Assembly (NCBI GenBank): GCA_937973575.1
Contig: CALJKH010000086.1
Location: 1-5,608, forward strand
Length of the DNA stretch: 5,608 bases
DNA from: an uncultured Solirubrobacterales bacterium
GTDB taxonomy: Bacteria > Actinomycetota > Thermoleophilia > Solirubrobacterales > Solirubrobacteraceae
Direction of reading: 5' to 3'
In this document: positions 1 to 3,823 of the stretch, piece after piece
How positions within the stretch are numbered: position 1 is the stretch's first letter
Layout: each line of letters starts with the position of its first letter
The notes under the pieces: model-generated
What the model saw: the letters and a program-made list of their open reading frames with translations, nothing else
What the model was told of the DNA's origin: nothing
The model's database searches: none
Translations under genes and position numbers: made by a program

Positions 1-2
1 CT

Positions 3-1217
3 CGCGGGCGGTGGGGGCGGCTAGTCCCAATGATGGGCCCGGCCTTCGTCGCATCAGTGGCTTATGTCGACCCAGGAAACTTCGCCACCAACACGACAGC
101 TGGAGCTCGCTACGGCGACACCCTGATCTGGGTTGTGCTGGTTGCCAACCTGATGGCGATGCTCGTTCAATGGCTGTCCGCTCGGCTTGGTGTGGTGACC
201 GGCAAGAGCTTGCCGCAGGTCTGCCGAGAGCGATATTCGCGGCGCACCTCCACTTTGCTTTGGCTCCAGGCGGAGGTTGTGGCAATGGCGTGCGATCTAG
301 CGGAGGTAGTCGGCGCGGCGATCGCCTTGGACATGCTCTTCGGTATCCCGCTCTTCGTCGGCGGCCTTATCGCTGGTGTCGTCGCAACTGGGCTGCTTGA
401 GATGGAACGGCGAGGCCACAGGCGCTTTGAGGTCATCGTCGTCGGAATGCTCGGCGCGATCCTGCTCGGGTTCCTGTACTCGGCGCTGCGAGCTGGTGGC
501 GACCTCGGCGCTGCTGCCAGAGGCTTCAAGCCTCACTTTGCCGGGGCTGGCTCAATCACACTCGCCGTCGGCATCCTCGGCGCCACCGTGATGCCGCATG
601 TGATCTATCTCCACTCGGCTCTGTCAGCTCGGCGCGCGAAACCTGCAGACACAGAGAGGACAGCGTCGCTGCTTAAGGCGACCCGCACCGATGTGATCGT
701 TGCCTTGACAGCTGCTGGGCTTGTCAACCTGGCGATGCTGTGGGTAGCAGCCACACTTCTGCACGGTGTCCCGGGCGAGCCGGGGGAGACCCTCCAAGGC
801 GCTCACGATGCCTACCGTGTCGTTGCCGGTCGGGGTACTGCCCTTGCCTTCGCTCTGGCGCTCTTGATCTCCGGGTTTGCGTCGTCCAGCGTGGGCACAT
901 TCTCTGGGCAGATCGTGATGGAGGGCTTCACAGGCAAGCGAATTCCGGTTCTTCTGCGGAGGGCGATCACGCTCGCGCCGGCGCTGATCATTCTCGGGGT
1001 TGGGATAAACGCCACCGATGCTCTGATTGTCAGCCAGGTGATTCTCTCCTTCGGGATCCCATTCGCTTTGATTCCGCTTGTTCGGTTTACGGCTGACAGG
1101 AGCCTGATGGGCGGGCTGACATCACGCCGCTCAACCACTGTTGCGGCGGTGATTGTCGCGTCAGCGATCGTGGTTCTCAACGTCGTCTTGCTCGTCAGTC
1201 TCACGCTCGGGACTTGA
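3..1217 (+). CDS. mntH: Nramp-family divalent metal transporter MntH (5' partial)
   Basis: Proton-coupled importer of Mn2+ and Fe2+ in the cytoplasmic membrane. The first in-frame ATG is at 30, but the frame is open to the left edge and the nine codons before that ATG read as the usual basic lead-in to TM1. The start therefore lies upstream and roughly 10-20 residues are missing. Counting from the Met at 30, the TM1 metal-binding motif DPGN is at 14-17 and the TM6 motif MPH at 188-190, followed by VIYLHSAL as in E. coli MntH. The family signature GQIVMEGF is at 293-300. Hydrophobic segments fit the usual 11 helices, for example about 31-50, 104-122, 134-152, 220-244, 313-327 and 371-393. The Asp, Asn and Met metal ligands are all present, favouring a true Mn/Fe transporter over the Mg or Al branches. 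The 395 residues from this Met compare with about 412 for E. coli MntH. No terminator is seen after the stop; the next gene's promoter begins there. The 5' regulatory region is outside the window. Confidence 0.95.
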   Translation, partial: RGRWGRLVPMMGPAFVASVAYVDPGNFATNTTAGARYGDTLIWVVLVANLMAMLVQWLSARLGVVTGKSLPQVCRERYSRRTSTLLWLQAEVVAMACDLAEVVGAAIALDMLFGIPLFVGGLIAGVVATGLLEMERRGHRRFEVIVVGMLGAILLGFLYSALRAGGDLGAAARGFKPHFAGAGSITLAVGILGATVMPHVIYLHSALSARRAKPADTERTASLLKATRTDVIVALTAAGLVNLAMLWVAATLLHGVPGEPGETLQGAHDAYRVVAGRGTALAFALALLISGFASSSVGTFSGQIVMEGFTGKRIPVLLRRAITLAPALIILGVGINATDALIVSQVILSFGIPFALIPLVRFTADRSLMGGLTSRRSTTVAAVIVASAIVVLNVVLLVSLTLGT

Positions 1218-1249
1218 GCCGAACGCCAGTCGCGCTAGCCTGTCGGGCA
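1214..1249 (+). promoter_or_regulatory. Probable promoter of the 1250 gene, overlapping the mntH stop
   Basis: A -35-like TTGAGC at 1214-1219 and a -10-like TAGCCT at 1236-1241 are separated by 16 bases. The -10 ends 8 bases before the ATG at 1250, so the expected transcription start falls on or next to the A of the ATG. That arrangement predicts a leaderless mRNA and fits the lack of a Shine-Dalgarno sequence before this gene. The -35 contains the TGA stop of mntH (1215-1217). The spacing is seen in the sequence; promoter activity is inferred. Confidence 0.55.
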
Positions 1250-1612
1250 ATGAGCTTTCTTCAAGACTTCGACGCGATCACCTCGCAGCTTCCAGCTGAT
1301 TGGACCGATCTAGACTTCGACCTGCGGATCTTCGATGAGGCCCGCTATGTCGAAGCCTCAACTCTGCTCGTTACCTGCAACGCACAGCCATACAGCCGTC
1401 ACGACTGGCACTGGCGAATCACTGTTGCAAACACTTTCGGCCATGCCGCAGCAGTCCCAGCTGTCACGAGCGCGATGAAGCTCCTTGACGACGTCGGAAT
1501 CAAGGGCGAAATTGCTGAGCGCGGGGTCCGCGTCGGCCGGGTGGAGGTAACCCAGGACTGGGGTAGGCCCGAGTCAGTTGTTGAGCGCCTCCGCGAGATC
1601 CGCTCCCAGTAG
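1250..1612 (+). CDS. Conserved-looking hypothetical protein, 120 aa
   Basis: I do not recognise a named family or function. The product is a small soluble protein with no signal peptide, membrane segment or cysteine cluster (one Cys, at 43). It is acidic near the N-terminus (DFDLRIFDE, 22-30). The central stretch NAQPYSRHDWHWR (44-56) is rich in aromatic, His and Arg residues and looks like a conserved core or binding surface. The C-terminal part has an RVGRVEVTQDWGRPESV stretch (94-110) and ends in a charged helix. ATG 1250 was chosen because a -10 hexamer sits 8 bases upstream; an in-frame TTG at 1214 would add 12 residues but overlaps the mntH stop and the presumed -35. The stop lies 9 bases before the next gene, so the two are probably one transcript. 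A link to mntH is not implied, since this gene seems to have its own promoter. Confidence 0.8.
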   Translation: MSFLQDFDAITSQLPADWTDLDFDLRIFDEARYVEASTLLVTCNAQPYSRHDWHWRITVANTFGHAAAVPAVTSAMKLLDDVGIKGEIAERGVRVGRVEVTQDWGRPESVVERLREIRSQ

Positions 1613-1621
1613 CTGAAGCGG

Positions 1622-1984
1622 ATGGCAAAGGTCATCGTTTTCACCCCGGACCTTCTGTTCGGATCAAGCCTCGTCGGAGCACTCTCTGCGCATGGCCATT
1701 CAGCTGTGATGTGCTCGGGCCCAGAAGCGTTGGAGGTTGAATCGGCTGGCGCTCAGTGCCTGATTGTTGACCTGACAGATGAGATTGAGGCGAGACTCGA
1801 GGAGCTTGAGGCCGCGCGATCTGCCGGGGTCTTGGAAGGCATCGCTCTACTCGGCTACCACAGCCATGTGGAGCCAGAGAGCAGAGAGGCTGGGTTAGCG
1901 GCAGGAATCACCAAGGTTGTGCCCCGGTCGCGAATGCATCGTGAGCCAGCTGCGCTAGTTGATGCAGCTATTGAAGCTGTCTAG
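1622..1984 (+). CDS. Degenerate receiver-like (CheY-fold) protein, 120 aa
   Basis: A stand-alone domain with the layout of a response-regulator receiver. It has an N-terminal hydrophobic strand (KVIVF, 3-7), a helix, then the strand CLIVDL (46-51) with Asp50 where the phosphoacceptor Asp would be. A third strand IALLGY (74-79) follows, then the late AGITKVVPRS segment (94-103). Key residues are altered: the N-terminal acidic pair reads T-P with one Asp at 10, the switch Thr/Ser aligns with Gly78, and the invariant Lys aligns with Arg102. This suggests a pseudo-receiver that is not phosphorylated in the standard way and acts by protein contacts; that is inference from the motif pattern. There is no output domain and no histidine kinase nearby. 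It follows the unknown 120-residue gene by 9 bases with no clear ribosome binding site, consistent with coupled translation. Its TAG stop overlaps the stop of the convergent binding-protein gene. A merely flavodoxin-like fold is the alternative. Confidence 0.75.
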   Translation: MAKVIVFTPDLLFGSSLVGALSAHGHSAVMCSGPEALEVESAGAQCLIVDLTDEIEARLEELEAARSAGVLEGIALLGYHSHVEPESREAGLAAGITKVVPRSRMHREPAALVDAAIEAV

Positions 1985-2952
1985 TCGGTAAAGCGGCCGT
2001 CAAAGAGGGCCTTTGTGTCCGGCAGCTTCGCGACGAGTCCGGTGGCCAGTTCCCACTTCGCCCACTCGGCGAGGATTACCGCGTTGAACGAACCGGGCTG
2101 ACCAGAAGGTGGGGCGATAGCGGCTAGTGAGGCGGCCATTCGCTGAGAGAGAAGTTTGCTTCCGGCATTGCCGACCTTGGCGGCGACTGCTGCCCGGGCG
2201 CCTTCAGGCTTCTCAAGCGCCTCGCGGGTTCCCTTGACAAACGCCTTGACCACTGCGCCGACGAGAAACGGATTTTCAGCCAGCTTCTGTTTGGTCGTTA
2301 CGAGCAGTAGCTCCGGGTATGCAGGAGCTCCCCAGGAATCGACCTTGAAGACATGGAAGCCAGGGTGGTCGGCCGGGACGGCAACTCCCTCTTCGTTGAC
2401 GAATCCAACCGCAGCATCGGCGTGCCCACCAAGAAGAGCGTCAACAGCTCCGTAGCCTGCGTTGCGAAGCTTGACTGAGGCTGGGTTGCCGCCCGCGCCC
2501 TTGACGATTGTCTTAGTTACGGCTGCGTCGCTAGGTACGCCAGTTACTGCGACGACCTTGCCACCCAGCGCCTTCGGCGTCTGGATGCTCGGGGAGGCGA
2601 TCAAACCTGCGAGTGGCTTGCCAGTGACCTCCATGACAGCCACAACCGGGCGGCCTTGCTCGGCCAACAATGCGAAGTCGTGGATGTCGAGCACAGCAAG
2701 ATCGGTCCGTCCAGCAAGCAAAAGCCTTGCTCCGTCGCCTGAAGATGCAGGAGTCCTGAGGGTGACATCAACGCCCTCGTTGTGGTCAAGGCCCTTTGCC
2801 TTAGCCAGGAGTAACCCAGCGTGGATCGGGTTTGGAGTCCAGTCCAACATCACATTGGCTGGCTTCAAGGTTTCCGGCTTACCTCCGCAGGCCCCAAACA
2901 CAATTGCGAGGGAGCTAAGTAGAGCGAGCGAAAGCGCGCGGCGAAGGGGCAT
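1981..2952 (-). CDS. ABC transporter substrate-binding lipoprotein, NMT1/THI5-like
   Basis: A 323-residue extracytoplasmic solute-binding protein of the SsuA/ThiY/THI5-like group. Residues 1-21 form a lipoprotein signal peptide: Arg4-Arg5, a hydrophobic core from about 6 to 19, then the lipobox F-G-A-Cys22, so the mature protein would be lipid-anchored. The N-terminal ligand-site motif LDWTPNPIHAG (36-46) resembles that of pyrimidine-precursor (HMP) binders such as ThiY. The domain continues with the family's usual blocks, including a GRTDLAVLD stretch, and a C-terminal helical lobe. The ligand cannot be fixed from sequence; HMP or another thiamine precursor is the first guess, with riboflavin-type or sulfonate ligands as alternatives. 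ATG at 2952 was chosen because the signal peptide starts there; the frame stays open to an ATG at 3060, but that would bury the signal peptide behind 36 residues and run into the next gene. No permease or ATPase gene adjoins it. It is convergent with the receiver-like gene and divergent from the aquaporin gene. Confidence 0.88.
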   Translation of the reverse strand: MPLRRALSLALLSSLAIVFGACGGKPETLKPANVMLDWTPNPIHAGLLLAKAKGLDHNEGVDVTLRTPASSGDGARLLLAGRTDLAVLDIHDFALLAEQGRPVVAVMEVTGKPLAGLIASPSIQTPKALGGKVVAVTGVPSDAAVTKTIVKGAGGNPASVKLRNAGYGAVDALLGGHADAAVGFVNEEGVAVPADHPGFHVFKVDSWGAPAYPELLLVTTKQKLAENPFLVGAVVKAFVKGTREALEKPEGARAAVAAKVGNAGSKLLSQRMAASLAAIAPPSGQPGSFNAVILAEWAKWELATGLVAKLPDTKALFDGRFTD

Positions 2953-2964
2953 TTGACAAGCGTA
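2953..2964 (-). promoter_or_regulatory. -10 element of the binding-protein gene, probably leaderless
   Basis: On the minus strand TACGCT (2964-2959) is followed by six bases, TGTCAA, and then the ATG at 2952. This places the expected transcription start on the A of the start codon. No good -35 lies 16-18 bases further upstream. The pattern matches the promoter proposed at 1214-1249, but a TAnnnT hexamer alone is weak evidence. Confidence 0.4.
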
Positions 2965-3024
2965 GGGATGAAGGGTCAGCCGAGGAAGCGTCGAAACCTC
3001 CCGGAGTCGCATTTTTACTCGATG

Positions 3025-3031
3025 AAAGGAG
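3025..3031 (+). promoter_or_regulatory. Ribosome binding site of the aquaporin-family gene
   Basis: AAAGGAG ends 9 bases before the ATG at 3041 and is the clearest Shine-Dalgarno sequence in the window, so this gene needs a leadered mRNA. A weak promoter candidate upstream is TCGAAA (2991-2996) and TTTACT (3014-3019) with a 17-base spacer, each matching consensus at 4 of 6 positions; I would not rely on it. Confidence 0.65.
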
Positions 3032-3040
3032 CCTCGGCTC

Positions 3041-3769
3041 ATGGATACAAAACAACTCAAGCCTTATGTGGCGGAATTTATTGGGACCTTCCTGCTGGTC
3101 GCCTTCATTTGCGGTCTGGCATCAAGTTCTTTTGGACTCGACAAGCCACCTCTGTCACCCGCTGACATCGGAGTTCTCTACGGATTCCTGCTGATGGCAA
3201 TCGTCTACGGGATCGGGACGATCTCCGGCGCACACGTCAATCCAGCAGTCACGATCGCGATGTGGTCAATCAAGAAGATCAGCCCGCGTGATGCAGGCTT
3301 CTACATCCTCGCGCAGCTGCTTGGCGGTATCGGTGGTGCTCTCCTGATGAAGTCCTTCTTCCTCGGGCGCGGCAGCGTCGTTAGCTACGGAGCAGCCCAT
3401 GTCAGCCCTGACTACCTGCAGGGTGGCAATGTCTGGCTCGCTCTCATCGCTGAGGCTCTCGGCGCCTTTGCGATCGTCTGGGCAGTAATGGCCACTGCGG
3501 TCAATAAGAACGGCAATCAAACGACCTCGGGGCTTGCAATCGGTTTCACCCTCGGGTTCGCAGGCATGGTCATCGTGCCGGCAACGGGTGGTTCATTCAA
3601 CCCTGCTCGTTGGCTCGGCCCTGCTCTTGCCAGTGGCACCTACCCTGACTTCTGGCTCTACATCATTGGGCCTATTGCAGGTGCCGTTCTCGCAGCATCG
3701 CTGTACCAGTGGCTTCTTGGTGAATCGGGCGAGTCCGGTTCCACGAATATCGCTGAAGGCGGCAAGTAG
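3041..3769 (+). CDS. Major intrinsic protein (aquaporin family) channel
   Basis: A 242-residue membrane channel for water or small neutral solutes. Six membrane helices are visible at roughly 8-28, 44-62, 86-106, 131-151, 163-181 and 204-226, with two re-entrant half-helices carrying NPA at 67-69 and NPAR at 187-190. Loop B reads SGAHVNPAV, typical of the family. Aligned on E. coli AqpZ, the four aromatic/arginine filter positions are Tyr47 (Phe43 in AqpZ), Gly175 (His174), Gly184 (Thr183) and Arg190 (Arg189). The His of water-specific aquaporins and the Trp and Phe of glycerol facilitators are absent, and Trp191 replaces the Ser or Asp that normally follows NPAR. The substrate therefore cannot be assigned; two glycines suggest a wider pore. 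The last 15 residues are hydrophilic and Gly/Ser/Glu-rich, probably a cytoplasmic tail. The start is supported by the AAAGGAG ribosome site. It is divergent from the binding-protein gene and 54 bases upstream of FO synthase. Overall length is normal for AqpZ-like proteins (about 230). Confidence 0.93.
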   Translation: MDTKQLKPYVAEFIGTFLLVAFICGLASSSFGLDKPPLSPADIGVLYGFLLMAIVYGIGTISGAHVNPAVTIAMWSIKKISPRDAGFYILAQLLGGIGGALLMKSFFLGRGSVVSYGAAHVSPDYLQGGNVWLALIAEALGAFAIVWAVMATAVNKNGNQTTSGLAIGFTLGFAGMVIVPATGGSFNPARWLGPALASGTYPDFWLYIIGPIAGAVLAASLYQWLLGESGESGSTNIAEGGK

Positions 3770-3794
3770 CCCTAGCCTCACGCTCCTAACAGCC

Positions 3795-3823
3795 CGGTCG
3801 CTCACATAGACTGTGAGCGGCCG
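3795..3823. promoter_or_regulatory. 12-bp inverted repeat around a -10-like TAGACT upstream of fbiC
   Basis: The arms CGGTCGCTCACA (3795-3806) and TGTGAGCGGCCG (3812-3823) are complementary over 12 positions with one T/G mismatch (a wobble pair in RNA), around a 5-base centre TAGAC. The centre plus the first base of the right arm spells TAGACT (3807-3812), a good actinobacterial -10 that would start transcription about 4-5 bases before the ATG at 3824. The right arm abuts that ATG. A repressor operator over the fbiC promoter is the first reading; an RNA hairpin in a transcript coming from the aquaporin gene is the second. There is no T-run on either side, so it is not a canonical intrinsic terminator. 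No -35 is evident. A second -10-like TAGCCT lies at 3773-3778. Confidence 0.6.

Noticed and set aside
1214..1249. TTG start for the 1250 gene, adding 12 residues
   Set aside because: It overlaps the mntH stop codon, has no ribosome site, and would translate through the presumed promoter.
2156..2956. Long plus-strand open frames (2156-2455, 2462-2956) opposite the binding-protein gene
   Set aside because: They are shadows of the minus-strand coding frame, with low-complexity Ala/Ser/Thr/Pro composition and no recognisable motif.
2953..2958. Perfect -35 consensus TTGACA on the plus strand
   Set aside because: No TAnnnT hexamer lies 15-19 bases downstream, and the bases are explained as the short spacer between -10 and ATG of the minus-strand gene.
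2960..2968. GCGTAGGGA resembling the 3' core of a TPP riboswitch, next to a THI5-like gene
   Set aside because: It is on the plus strand, pointing away from the THI5-like gene, and the other conserved TPP blocks are absent; the preceding bases are that gene's start codon region.
2953..3060. N-terminal extension of the binding lipoprotein to an ATG at 3060
   Set aside because: It would place 36 residues before a clear lipoprotein signal peptide and overlap the aquaporin start.
3795..3823. The inverted repeat as an intrinsic terminator of the aquaporin gene
   Set aside because: No T-run follows the stem on either strand; on the plus strand it is followed directly by the fbiC start codon. A T-less terminator cannot be excluded but is not supported.
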